From Alphaproteobacteria bacterium (GTDB lineage Bacteria; Pseudomonadota; Alphaproteobacteria; Rhizobiales; Aestuariivirgaceae), in the NCBI GenBank assembly GCA_024640405.1, contig JAHEFB010000008.1, positions 51,454 through 115,453 of the forward strand: a DNA stretch of 64,000 nt, given 5' to 3'. Below are positions 20,911 through 30,102 of the stretch, piece after piece. The notes below the pieces were generated by a model, which did not search any database, was not told the origin of the DNA, and was given only the letters and a program-made list of their open reading frames with translations. Each line of letters begins with the position of its first letter. Within the stretch, counting starts at the first letter, position 1. Position numbers and translations under genes: made by a program.

Positions 20911-20940
20911 GGTCTGCCACCTCTGCCTGTTTTGTCATTT

Positions 20941-20972
20941 CAGGGTCAGGACCCTATAGTGTCCTGATCCTG
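20941..20972. repeat. 32-bp near-perfect palindrome between divergent gpt and DMT transporter genes
   Basis: CAGGGTCAGGACCCTATAGTGTCCTGATCCTG; two mismatched pairs, centre CTATAG; shares AGGGTCAGGACCC with element ends at 35460/35726. Confidence 0.7.
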
Positions 20973-21083
20973 AGTCATCGCACAAGGCAGACCTGTGCGC
21001 AACGCGTGGCACACCTGCAAAAACCCCTTCTGGCGCAAAACATACTGATAGCCTATTGGTGAAACACCTCAGAACAACATTTC

Positions 21084-22028
21084 ATGAAGGACGTCATGAG
21101 CACGTCATCTGCCAATTCGTCCGTAGACCAGACCGCACTGCCTCCTGCGGTGCGCGGCGGGACCTTCATGTCCGTGGCCATGCTGTGCTTTGTCCTCAAT
21201 GACACGGTGGCAAAATCTTTGTCAGGCCAGATCAATATCGGTGAGTTCATTGCCGTTCGGGGCCTGCTTGCCAGCCTCATCATAACCATGCTGGTCGTTG
21301 CCACCGGCCACCTGCGTGACGTTCCGAAAGCCTTGTCCCGCCAGGTGCTGGTGCGGAGTCTGTTCGATGTCATCTCGACATTTTTGTTTATCACGGCCCT
21401 GTTTCACCTGCCTTTGCCGAATGTAACCGCCGTACTGCAGGCTGTACCGCTAGTGGTAACGGTCATGGCAGCCGCATTTCTGGGTGAAGCGGTCGGATGG
21501 CGGAGGTTAAGCGCCATTCTGGTCGGGTTTGCCGGCGTGTTACTGATTGTCAAACCTGGCAGTGACGGGTTCAACAACTATATCTGGCTGGCGCTGGCAG
21601 CAGTCTTCACGGTAGCAATCAGGGACCTGGCCACCCGCAAGCTCAACCTGACCGTTCCCTCGATCGTCGTTGCCTTCACCAATTCTATCTGCGTGATGCT
21701 GGGCGGGTTGTTGTGGGCCATGTTTGAAGGTTTTCATCCGATCACAATTGAACAAACCGGCTGGATCGGACTTGGTTCGGTGTTTCTTGTGGGGGGATAT
21801 CTGTTCACGGTCATGTCACTGCGCGGAACTGAAGTCGCCTATACCGCACCGTTCCGCTATACGCTGATCATATACGCGCTGATCCTGGGGTATGTGGTAT
21901 TTGGAGACGTGCCGGATGAATGGTCAATGATCGGCATCATGTTGATTGTCGGTTCAGGCCTGTTCACTCTGTATCGCGAACAACGCTTGAAAAAGCGCAT
22001 AGGGTTTGGCAAACGTCCGGTCAGGTAG
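21084..22028 (+). CDS. DMT superfamily (EamA) transporter
   Basis: Ten hydrophobic segments in two repeats; LCFVLNDTVAKSLSGQINIGEFIAVRGLLASL...FLGEAVGWRRLSAILVGFAGVLLIVKPG. Confidence 0.9.
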   Translation: MKDVMSTSSANSSVDQTALPPAVRGGTFMSVAMLCFVLNDTVAKSLSGQINIGEFIAVRGLLASLIITMLVVATGHLRDVPKALSRQVLVRSLFDVISTFLFITALFHLPLPNVTAVLQAVPLVVTVMAAAFLGEAVGWRRLSAILVGFAGVLLIVKPGSDGFNNYIWLALAAVFTVAIRDLATRKLNLTVPSIVVAFTNSICVMLGGLLWAMFEGFHPITIEQTGWIGLGSVFLVGGYLFTVMSLRGTEVAYTAPFRYTLIIYALILGYVVFGDVPDEWSMIGIMLIVGSGLFTLYREQRLKKRIGFGKRPVR

Positions 22029-22052
22029 CAGGCGATTTTAACAAGAGGACCA

Positions 22053-23141
22053 ATGACAGTTCGGGTTGAATACATCTATCGCTATCCGGTCAAGGGGTTT
22101 CGGGCGGAACGGCTTGAACGCGGCATCATCACCGCAGGCGCAGGCCTGGCGTGGGATCGGGCATTCGCCTTCACATCCGGCAACCTGCCCCCGCCGCAAA
22201 ACAACACCGACTGGGTGCAGGCGCGCACTTTTATCCAGATGACGGTCTATCCAAAGCTGGCAGGCTTCAGCGCTGAACTGGATGAATCACATAATCTGCT
22301 ACACATAAACGCGCCTGACGGGCAGACAGCCCGGACCCGGTTGAACGAAGGCGAAGACGACGCTGTAAACGCCTTGATGAACCAGCATTTCACTGCCGGT
22401 GCCCAGGCCCCGATCCTGCTGCACAGACTTGCCAATGCTCATGGTCACTGGGATTTCACCGACACAGGCGTTTCGATCATCAACCTGGCCACCGTGGAAT
22501 GGCTTGAGTGGGTCAGCGGGCTGACCCTGTCGCATCTGCGGTTTCGCGGTAACCTGTATGTCAGCGGCCTCGAGCCGTTTGAGGAATTTTCGCTGGCGGG
22601 AAAAACCGTTCGATTCGGATCCGTTACGATGAAAATCCTCAGGCCTGCGCTACGCTGTGCAGCGACGGCGGCCGACCCGTGGAGTGGTGATACCAGCATC
22701 GACCTGGTGAACATCCTGCGGACCTATACGGGACATGCCTTCTGCGGCATGTATGCTCAGGCAGTACACGGCGGGGAAATTTTCGAAGACGACCACATGC
22801 ACGGCATGGAAACGGAATTGTTCAACCCTGCCGGCATTCTGGCGGATCGAACTCCCGACCCGGTTCAATGGCCACGCCCGGCAATTGTTCATCGTGCAGG
22901 CGATGGCAGCATCAGCTTCAAACCTGAAGATGACAGCTGGCCGTTCATTCCCGCCAATGCCGGTGCCCGTGCCGTACTGCATCCCGGCCTCGACTACACG
23001 CGTGAACCGGTTAGACTTACCCTCAGCGAACGTGGAAATCATGAGGTAATGCCGGTCAGTGGTGAGGGTCTTGAAGAACTACCTGGTGGATGCCGGGTCA
23101 TTGTGTCGGGCCCGATGGAGCGCCGGTCCGGCCGCGCCTAA
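22053..23141 (+). CDS. MOSC domain-containing protein
   Basis: VEYIYRYPVKGFRAERLERGIITAGAGLAWDRAFAF (MOSC N-terminal barrel), later FRGNLYVSGLEPFEEFSLAGKTVRFGSVTMKILRPALRC. Confidence 0.85.
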   Translation: MTVRVEYIYRYPVKGFRAERLERGIITAGAGLAWDRAFAFTSGNLPPPQNNTDWVQARTFIQMTVYPKLAGFSAELDESHNLLHINAPDGQTARTRLNEGEDDAVNALMNQHFTAGAQAPILLHRLANAHGHWDFTDTGVSIINLATVEWLEWVSGLTLSHLRFRGNLYVSGLEPFEEFSLAGKTVRFGSVTMKILRPALRCAATAADPWSGDTSIDLVNILRTYTGHAFCGMYAQAVHGGEIFEDDHMHGMETELFNPAGILADRTPDPVQWPRPAIVHRAGDGSISFKPEDDSWPFIPANAGARAVLHPGLDYTREPVRLTLSERGNHEVMPVSGEGLEELPGGCRVIVSGPMERRSGRA

Positions 23142-23880
23142 TACGCCGTCAACACTTGGTGCGCTGGCCAGGCTGACAATTGTCTGCGGGTTGTGCTTTT
23201 TGCCTGTTTATGCGCAGGCGGATGCAGAACCTGTTTCCATTGAACTGGTCATCGCTGTAGACACGTCTGCCAGCGTTGATGCCAAAGAGTACTCTCTGCA
23301 AATGCGTGGCATCGGCGCTGCGCTTGAAAGCAATGACATCATTGAAGCCATCGGGCTGCACAAGGATGGTGTCGCAATTGCCGTGTTGCAGTGGAGCGGG
23401 TGGCCGCTGGGCAATGTAGCGATCGACTGGACCGTCGTCTCTTCCGAACAATCCATCCGGTCGCTGGCCAGGAAAATCGCGCAGGCACCCCGCACAAACA
23501 CCGGCAATTTCACGGCTATCAGCACGGCCATAGACAAATCCGTCGAAATGCTGGAATCCAATATCCAGGTAGGGAAACACCGCCGCATCGACATCTCCGG
23601 AGACGGCCGCAACAATTCAGGTCAACACCCTTCCATCGCCCGCAGAATAGCAATCGACAAGGGCATAACCATCAATGGACTGGCGATCCTTGATGGCGAT
23701 GCAGGCCTGGCTGCCTACTATCGGGCCCACGTTACCGGAGGCCCGGGTTCGTTTGTCATCAGCGCCAACGATTTCGAGGATTTTGCCAGGGCCATGAAGC
23801 GAAAACTTGGCCGCGAGCTGACGGTGCAATTGTCGACGGTCCCCTCGCCCACAACGGATGACAGACATGCCGCACGATAA
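23059..23880 (+). CDS. DUF1194 domain-containing (vWA-like) exported protein
   Basis: VSIELVIAVDTSASVDAKEYSLQMRGIGAALES...RRIDISGDGRNNSGQHPSIARRIAIDKGITINGLAIL; true start probably downstream of 23059, within or past the MOSC gene end. Confidence 0.82.
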   Translation: MVRVLKNYLVDAGSLCRARWSAGPAAPNTPSTLGALARLTIVCGLCFLPVYAQADAEPVSIELVIAVDTSASVDAKEYSLQMRGIGAALESNDIIEAIGLHKDGVAIAVLQWSGWPLGNVAIDWTVVSSEQSIRSLARKIAQAPRTNTGNFTAISTAIDKSVEMLESNIQVGKHRRIDISGDGRNNSGQHPSIARRIAIDKGITINGLAILDGDAGLAAYYRAHVTGGPGSFVISANDFEDFARAMKRKLGRELTVQLSTVPSPTTDDRHAAR

Positions 23881-24898
23881 GCTTCTTTCACTCCCTGAAA
23901 TTCATGAACTGGCGTACAGCGCGCTGTTGGGCTCCGGCGCCCGCAACCTGCAGCTTGAACAGGCGACTTTAGCAATCGTGGAGGCTGAGGCGGACGGTAT
24001 TCGAACTGTCGGCCTGGGCTATCTTCCCACCTACTGCGAACAGTTGAGGCGCGGCAAGATCGTGGGCGATGCGCAACCATCGCATGAGCAGATTTCCGGC
24101 TCAGCAATTACCAGCGACGCCGCGTACGGGTTTTCTTTCGCCGCATTCAGCGAGGCGATGGACGACTTTCATTCGCTCAGCCGCACTCAGGGCATTGCTG
24201 CACTGGCAATCCGGCACTCTTCGTCGGCCGGCGTTCTCGGCTGGTTTGTGGAACGCACCGCGAAAGCCGGCCTGATCGGCATCGGGTTTGCCAATTCGTC
24301 CGCCCTGATGGCGCCTTATGGCGGCAGCAAAGCGTTTTTTGGCACCAACCCGCTGGCCTTCGCGGTACCGCGAAACAATGGCCTGCCGCCGTTAATCGCC
24401 GACATGGCAACCTCGCAAGTCGCCTACGTGACGGTGAAAGAACATGCTGAAAAAGGCAAGTCTATCCCAACCGGATGGGGACTGGACAAGCATGGGCAAC
24501 CGACAACAGATGCCAACGAGGTTCTGGACGGTGGCGCCATGGCACCGGCGGGAGGTCACAAGGGCGCGCTGCTGGCATTGCTGGTCGATGTTCTGGCAGG
24601 CGGCATGGCAGGTCCAAATTTTTCCTTTCAGGCATCACGATTTGCCACGGCTGACGGTGGACCGCCCGATGTTGGCCAGATGTTTATTGCCCTGGCACCT
24701 GAAAGGTTCACCGGAGTACCGGCGGGGCCCGCCCCGTTTGCCGATCGCCTGGAGGTGATGTTGTCAGCGTTGGGCGAAGACGACGGCGTTCACCTGCCAG
24801 GTGACGGTCGCTACAAACAACGTGAAAGCGCAGCCTCGAACGGCGTTGCGGTGCCAGAAACACTGATAGCAAGTCTGCAGGCATACTCCAAAGGTTGA
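23858..24898 (+). CDS. Ldh/malate dehydrogenase family (type 2) oxidoreductase
   Basis: EADGIRTVGLGYLPTYCEQLRRGK...ALAIRHSSSAGVLGWFVERTAKAGLIGIGFANSSALMAPYGGSKAFFGTNPLAFAVP. Confidence 0.9.
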   Translation: MTDMPHDKLLSLPEIHELAYSALLGSGARNLQLEQATLAIVEAEADGIRTVGLGYLPTYCEQLRRGKIVGDAQPSHEQISGSAITSDAAYGFSFAAFSEAMDDFHSLSRTQGIAALAIRHSSSAGVLGWFVERTAKAGLIGIGFANSSALMAPYGGSKAFFGTNPLAFAVPRNNGLPPLIADMATSQVAYVTVKEHAEKGKSIPTGWGLDKHGQPTTDANEVLDGGAMAPAGGHKGALLALLVDVLAGGMAGPNFSFQASRFATADGGPPDVGQMFIALAPERFTGVPAGPAPFADRLEVMLSALGEDDGVHLPGDGRYKQRESAASNGVAVPETLIASLQAYSKG

Positions 24899-24900
24899 GA

Positions 24901-26340
24901 TTACTTCCGAATGACGGTTGCCAGCTTCCGGCATGCCGCATTTAGTTCTGCCTCATCAAAACCCGAGTAGCCCATCAAGAGCCCCTGATGCCGGACGGAG
25001 CCTGCGCAGTAGCCGGACAAGGCAGGAAGCGCCAAACCCGCCTCACTGGCCTTGCGTGATACCTCAACATCGCTCATCCGCACTGCAAGATCTGCCCCAA
25101 GCAATGCTGTCAGATGCATGCCGCCTGCTTCCGGCTGCACCTTGAGCAGTCCGCCAAGGTGCCCTGCCACACTTTCGATCAGCGCCTGCTGACGGACACC
25201 ATACACGCGCCGCATCCGCCTGATATGCGTTGCAAAACGTCCCGAAACCATGAATTGAGCCAGCGCCGGCTGAGCCACCGATGACGCCAGCGGGCCGCGA
25301 TCACGCAACACCCGTTCAAATTCGGCAGCCAGCGGTTCAGGCACAACCAGATATCCCAGCCGCAATTGAGGTGTGAAGACTTTTGAAAACGACCCCATGT
25401 AGAGCACCCGGTCATTGTTGGCCAACCCCATCAGTGTCGGCAGCGGTGTGCCGCGATACCGGTATTCACTGTCAAAATCATCTTCCAGGATGAACGCCTG
25501 ATGCCTGTCACTCCAGGCCAACAGGTCCAGCCGCCTTGCAAGCGGCATGGTCACGCCGGTGGGGTAATGTCTTGACGGCGTGGTAACCGCAAGCCGGGCG
25601 GCAGGCATTGTGCCCGGATTCAATCCGTCGTCATCCACTGCAACAGGCTTCACATTTACTCCCTGCTGCGACATTTCGCTGGCAAACAGCGGATAACCTG
25701 GATCTTCCAGCACCACTTGCTGCCCGACCAGGCCTAGTGCCCTGACGATCAACTGGGTGGTATCTCCGCCGCCTGCGGTGACGAACACCTGCGCGGGCTG
25801 GCAGCGCAGTCCGCGCCACTCGTGCAGGTGACGCGCAATGGCTTCACGAAGGACCGGATCGCCGAATGGACCAACCTCAGGAGCCGTACGATCACGGGAA
25901 TTTCGCCAGGTTTGATCCAGCAGCTTCGCCCATTCGTCATGCGGAAACAGGCGAGCGTCGTGGGCCGCGGGCTGAAACGGCACCGGCGACTCTGCTGCTT
26001 TCCCGATCGGGCGAATCTCAAACGGCTTGTCAAATCCACCGATCTTCAATGAGGTGTCCGGCAGGTGGGGCGCCACGAACAATCCCGCGCCGTGGCGGCC
26101 CTCGGCAAAACCTTCCGCGATGAGCTGATCCATTGAGGTGGTGACCGTAATACGCGACACACCCAGATCACCGGCAAAAGCCCGGCTGCCGGGCAAACGC
26201 CCGCCCGGCGCAATGCGGCCGGACAATATCATGTCACGCAGCAAGCTGGTCAATTGCACATGTAGCGGAGTGCGGCTTGTGCGATCCAGCGCAATACCGG
26301 CGATGGCCGCATCGGTAGTGGATATACTGAACCTGCTCAT
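24901..26340 (-). CDS. MocR/PdxR-like regulator (GntR HTH + class I aminotransferase domain)
   Basis: LHVQLTSLLRDMILSGRIAPGGRLPGSRAFAGDLGVSRITVTTSMDQLIAEGF plus FILEDDFDSEYRYRGTPLPTLMGLANNDRVLYMGSFSKVFTPQLRLGYLVVP. Confidence 0.93.
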   Translation of the reverse strand: MSRFSISTTDAAIAGIALDRTSRTPLHVQLTSLLRDMILSGRIAPGGRLPGSRAFAGDLGVSRITVTTSMDQLIAEGFAEGRHGAGLFVAPHLPDTSLKIGGFDKPFEIRPIGKAAESPVPFQPAAHDARLFPHDEWAKLLDQTWRNSRDRTAPEVGPFGDPVLREAIARHLHEWRGLRCQPAQVFVTAGGGDTTQLIVRALGLVGQQVVLEDPGYPLFASEMSQQGVNVKPVAVDDDGLNPGTMPAARLAVTTPSRHYPTGVTMPLARRLDLLAWSDRHQAFILEDDFDSEYRYRGTPLPTLMGLANNDRVLYMGSFSKVFTPQLRLGYLVVPEPLAAEFERVLRDRGPLASSVAQPALAQFMVSGRFATHIRRMRRVYGVRQQALIESVAGHLGGLLKVQPEAGGMHLTALLGADLAVRMSDVEVSRKASEAGLALPALSGYCAGSVRHQGLLMGYSGFDEAELNAACRKLATVIRK

Positions 26341-26342
26341 AT

Positions 26343-26362
26343 TGGCCCTTTCTTCAGGGCCA
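26343..26362. promoter_or_regulatory. Dyad immediately upstream of mocR-like gene (candidate operator or leader hairpin)
   Basis: TGGCCCT TTCTTC AGGGCCA perfect 7-bp dyad, 2 bp from the mocR ATG, in the divergent promoter region. Confidence 0.45.
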
Positions 26363-26412
26363 TTATTGCGCTGATCTGTGATAAAGTCGATAATTCAGGA
26401 GATTTACTTTCA

Positions 26413-27069
26413 ATGGCACGGAAATCAGATGCACCGAGCGACCGGACCCGGCTAAGGCGGCTGCACGAACGCGGCAAGTTTGATGCCGCATCAGTGCATG
26501 CGGTGCTGGACGCCATGCCCCTTTGTCATGTCGGTTATCAAATTGACGGGGCACCAATCGTAACCCCGACAATGCAATGGCGCGAAGGTGATCATGTCTA
26601 TTGGCACGGCTCATCGGCCAGCCGGTTTCTGCGGGCAGCCAACGCGACACAGGTCTGTCTGACGGTAACCATGTGGGACGGCCTGGTCATGGCACGGTCC
26701 GGGTTTCATCATTCGGCCAATTATCGCTCCTGCATGGTGTTTGGCGAGGCGGAGATTGTCCAGGATCCGGCTGACAAGACGGCCCGGTTGAAGGCCATGT
26801 TTGATGTATGGTTTCCAGGCCGGTGGAACCTGCTGCGCGCCATTACCGACCAGGAAGTGAAGGCGACAACGGTGTTGCGGCTGCCGCTCGACGAGGCATC
26901 GGTTAAAATTCGCACCGGGCCGCCTTCCGATGACGAGGAAGATTATGCACTGCCCATCTGGGCGGGCGTTGTGCCATTGTCTATAATCACAGGTCAGCCA
27001 GTTGATGATCCGCGCAACCACAAAGGCCTTCCCGTGCCCGACCACGCAACGAACTTCACGGCCGGCTAG
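26413..27069 (+). CDS. Pyridoxamine 5'-phosphate oxidase family protein (split barrel)
   Basis: LRRLHERGKFDAASVHAVLDAMPLCHVGYQIDGAPIVTPTMQWREGDHVYWHGSSASRFLRAA. Confidence 0.88.
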   Translation: MARKSDAPSDRTRLRRLHERGKFDAASVHAVLDAMPLCHVGYQIDGAPIVTPTMQWREGDHVYWHGSSASRFLRAANATQVCLTVTMWDGLVMARSGFHHSANYRSCMVFGEAEIVQDPADKTARLKAMFDVWFPGRWNLLRAITDQEVKATTVLRLPLDEASVKIRTGPPSDDEEDYALPIWAGVVPLSIITGQPVDDPRNHKGLPVPDHATNFTAG

Positions 27070-27082
27070 GAGCCCAACAGAT

Positions 27083-27529
27083 ATGCTCAGCGACGAAATG
27101 CAATCCCTGATCCGTTCTCACACTGCGGGTTTTGTGGCGACTGTCCGCGAAGACGGCTCCGCCGCCGTTTCACCAAAGGCAACCTTCGTGGTGGTGGATG
27201 ATCGCACCATCGCGTGCGGCAATATCCGTTCACCCGGCACAGCAGCCAATCTGCGGCGCACGCCCGCTTGTGAAATCTGCTTCCTCGATCCGCTGACACG
27301 CAAATCTGTGAGGGTTTCCGGCAACGGAACCATGATCGGCAAGGCCGTCGCATCCAGGGAACTTACCGGGGTCTTTGAACAATACTGGGCCGACTATCTG
27401 CCGCACATGACCGGGTTCATGGTATTTGACCTGACTTCAGCTGAGTTGATCCTGTCGCCGGCCTACGATCACGGCGCTACAGAGGAAGAACTGGTGACAG
27501 CAAACAAGGCGAAAATGGCCGCCCTGTGA
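27083..27529 (+). CDS. Pyridoxamine 5'-phosphate oxidase family protein (split barrel)
   Basis: MLSDEMQSLIRSHTAGFVATVREDGSAAVSPKATFVVVDDRTIACGNIRSPGTAANLRRTPACEICFLDP. Confidence 0.85.
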   Translation: MLSDEMQSLIRSHTAGFVATVREDGSAAVSPKATFVVVDDRTIACGNIRSPGTAANLRRTPACEICFLDPLTRKSVRVSGNGTMIGKAVASRELTGVFEQYWADYLPHMTGFMVFDLTSAELILSPAYDHGATEEELVTANKAKMAAL

Positions 27530-27555
27530 AAAGCGCTTCTATACAGGACTGAATC

Positions 27556-28218
27556 ATGACGAACATCGCATATGCTCGTGAATCGGCTCGCGAGACCAGA
27601 CAATCCGTATTACTGGATGCCGCCCGTACCATACAGCTGGCGGCTCTGGTCACCACTACATCCGACGCTCAGTTGAAGGTATCACACCTTCCCCTGCTGG
27701 TGGGCGATACCCATGACGGCTCGATCAGACTATGCGGTCATTTTGCCCGGGCGAACGATCACTGGCAAATCATCGAACGGGGTGACGCAACATCGGTCGC
27801 GATTTTCCAGGGGCCGCACACCTATTTGTCACCCTCCAACTATGCAACCAAACGGGAGACCGGCAAAGTCGTGCCGACCTGGGCCTATGTGATTGTTCAC
27901 GCTCATGGAACCGCAGAAACGCATCATGAAGCCAATTGGTTGCTGGCACATGTCGGCGCGCTGACAGAGCGCAATGAAGCCGAACTGGCCAACCCCTGGA
28001 AGGTGTCGGATGCACCAGACGACTATGTAGCCAGCATGCTGCGCGGCATCGTGGGAGTGGAGTTAAGCGTCAACCAGCTGGAAGGAATCTGGAAAATGAA
28101 CCAGCACCGTTCCGAGGCAGACAAGGCAAGCACGATTGCGGGTCTTGCAGGCTCTGACAACTACCGCGACAGACAACTTGCCAAGGTGATGGCCGAGGTC
28201 ATTAACGGCTCTTCCTGA
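27556..28218 (+). CDS. FMN-binding negative transcriptional regulator, PaiB-like
   Basis: LAALVTTTSDAQLKVSHLPLLVGD...LCGHFARANDHWQII...AIFQGPHTYLSPSNYATKRETGKVVPTWAYVIVHAHG. Confidence 0.92.
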   Translation: MTNIAYARESARETRQSVLLDAARTIQLAALVTTTSDAQLKVSHLPLLVGDTHDGSIRLCGHFARANDHWQIIERGDATSVAIFQGPHTYLSPSNYATKRETGKVVPTWAYVIVHAHGTAETHHEANWLLAHVGALTERNEAELANPWKVSDAPDDYVASMLRGIVGVELSVNQLEGIWKMNQHRSEADKASTIAGLAGSDNYRDRQLAKVMAEVINGSS

Positions 28219-28612
28219 TCAGCTCCACCATGAAGGCTGTTGACCAGCCGAACATCAGAAAGCCGTTGGCTCCGATAAGCGCAGACAACAGACGCCATTC
28301 AATGGGCAAAACTATGTCGCCAAAACCCAGCGTCGTGAAACACACGAGCGAGAAGTAAACCGCCGGCTCAAGCCCAGATGCGGCGCCGGTGGCGAGCAGC
28401 ACAAATGCCCACAACCAGACTTCAACCGTCATGGTGAACAGCACCACCAGCATGGCGACCGTAATGAACGCGGTGCCTGCAAAGCGGCGAAATTTCCTGC
28501 GCGTCCAGCCGAGAAACGGTTCATGTTTGCGGGTCAACAGGCCAAACATCTCCGCCTGTATCGCGACGGTGCCTATTATGACGATTGATCCGATGATAAG
28601 CTGTTTCAGCAT
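28202..28612 (-). CDS. Two-TM potassium channel family protein
   Basis: EPAVYFSLVCFTTLGFGDIVLPIEWRLLSALIGANGFLMFGWSTAFMVELI, pore motif TTLGFGD. Confidence 0.87.
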   Translation of the reverse strand: MLKQLIIGSIVIIGTVAIQAEMFGLLTRKHEPFLGWTRRKFRRFAGTAFITVAMLVVLFTMTVEVWLWAFVLLATGAASGLEPAVYFSLVCFTTLGFGDIVLPIEWRLLSALIGANGFLMFGWSTAFMVELIRKSR

Positions 28613-28627
28613 GTGTGGAGACGGCCT

Positions 28628-30016
28628 CTACTGTGCCAGTTCACCAATTACCCGGACCCAGCTTCTGATACCCTTGTGGAAGGATTGAAGATTGTACTTC
28701 TCGTTGGGTGAGTGCAGCGCATCATCGGGCAAACCAAACCCGACCAGCAGGCTCTGCATGCCGAGTATATCCTCAAACGAGCGCACAACCGGGATTGAAC
28801 CTCCACAACCCATCATCACGGCCGATTTGCCCCATTCGTCCTCAAGCGCTTTGGCCGCCTTCTTCAGATAAGGATTATCCTCGGAGATTTCGATTGCGGG
28901 CGAGCCGTCGGCCTCTCCGCCGTACCGCACCGAGCACCCCTCCGGCAGCCGCTCCTCGATAAACTTGCGGAATATCGCCAGTATGTGTTGCGGGTCCTGT
29001 TTGCCAACCAGGCGCATGGATACCTTGGCGGTTGCCTCAGAGGGTATCACTGTCTTGGTACCGGCAGAGGTATAGCCGCCAAAGATGCCATTCACTTCAA
29101 GTGTCGGTCGCGACCAGGTCATCTCCAGAACACTGCGCCCCTTTTCACCGGCAGGCACCTTCAACCCGACGTCGCCAAGAAACTTGCCTTCATCAAAATT
29201 GAGATCTTGCCATTGAGCCGCTGTTTGCGGGGGCAGTTCCGGTACACCTTCATAGAAACCGGGAATGGTGATGCCGCCATCCTCGTCCCGCATGTCAGAC
29301 AATATCTTCGTCAGCACGTGAATCGCATTGAAGGCAGCACCGCCAAAAAATCCCGAATGCAGATCGATGCGCGGCCCAATGATGGTGACCTCTTCATGGG
29401 CAAGTCCACGCAACCGGGTTGATATCGCCGGGGTGTCCGGGTCCCACATATTGGTGTCGCAGACCAGGGCAACTTCGCGGCTCAGTTCTTCAGCATTCTG
29501 CTCCAGAAACGGATTGAGACTGGGACTGCCGCTTTCTTCTTCACCCTCACATAACGCGGTTACAGAAAAAGGTAATCCGCCTGTGGTATTGATCCAGGCG
29601 CGACTGGCCTCTATGAAGGTCATCAGTTGGCCCTTGTCGTCATTGGCGCCGCGGGCATATATCCGTTCTATTCCATCTTCACCCGTCACCCGCTCAGGCT
29701 CGAATGGCGGGGTTTTCCATTTGTCGAGCGGTTCGGCAGGCTGGACATCATAGTGACCATAAAACAAGACATGCGGGCTTCCCGCAGGACCAGCGTAGTG
29801 GCCGACCACCATCGGATGACCGGGTGTGTCGCGCAGACTTGCGTCAAACCCCATTCCGGCCAGTTCATCTACAACCCACTGACCTGCCCTGCGGCATTCG
29901 GATTTGTATTGCGGATCAGTCGAAATGGATGGGATGCGCAACAAATCGAACCACCTGTCCAGACTGGCATCGAGCTGGTCATCAACATGGTCAAGAATTG
30001 CATTGAGTTTTGTCAT
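28628..30016 (-). CDS. M20 family dipeptidase
   Basis: HVLFYGHYDVQPAEPLDKWKTPPFEP, RGANDDKGQLMTFIEA, EGEEESGSPSL. Confidence 0.94.
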   Translation of the reverse strand: MTKLNAILDHVDDQLDASLDRWFDLLRIPSISTDPQYKSECRRAGQWVVDELAGMGFDASLRDTPGHPMVVGHYAGPAGSPHVLFYGHYDVQPAEPLDKWKTPPFEPERVTGEDGIERIYARGANDDKGQLMTFIEASRAWINTTGGLPFSVTALCEGEEESGSPSLNPFLEQNAEELSREVALVCDTNMWDPDTPAISTRLRGLAHEEVTIIGPRIDLHSGFFGGAAFNAIHVLTKILSDMRDEDGGITIPGFYEGVPELPPQTAAQWQDLNFDEGKFLGDVGLKVPAGEKGRSVLEMTWSRPTLEVNGIFGGYTSAGTKTVIPSEATAKVSMRLVGKQDPQHILAIFRKFIEERLPEGCSVRYGGEADGSPAIEISEDNPYLKKAAKALEDEWGKSAVMMGCGGSIPVVRSFEDILGMQSLLVGFGLPDDALHSPNEKYNLQSFHKGIRSWVRVIGELAQ

Positions 30017-30102
30017 CGGGCGGCTTTCCGTTCATGGCGAACTACTGATTTGAATGGCTCCGACCCTCTCACAGGCACGGCGAGCCTCGCAAGGGGGATT
30101 GC

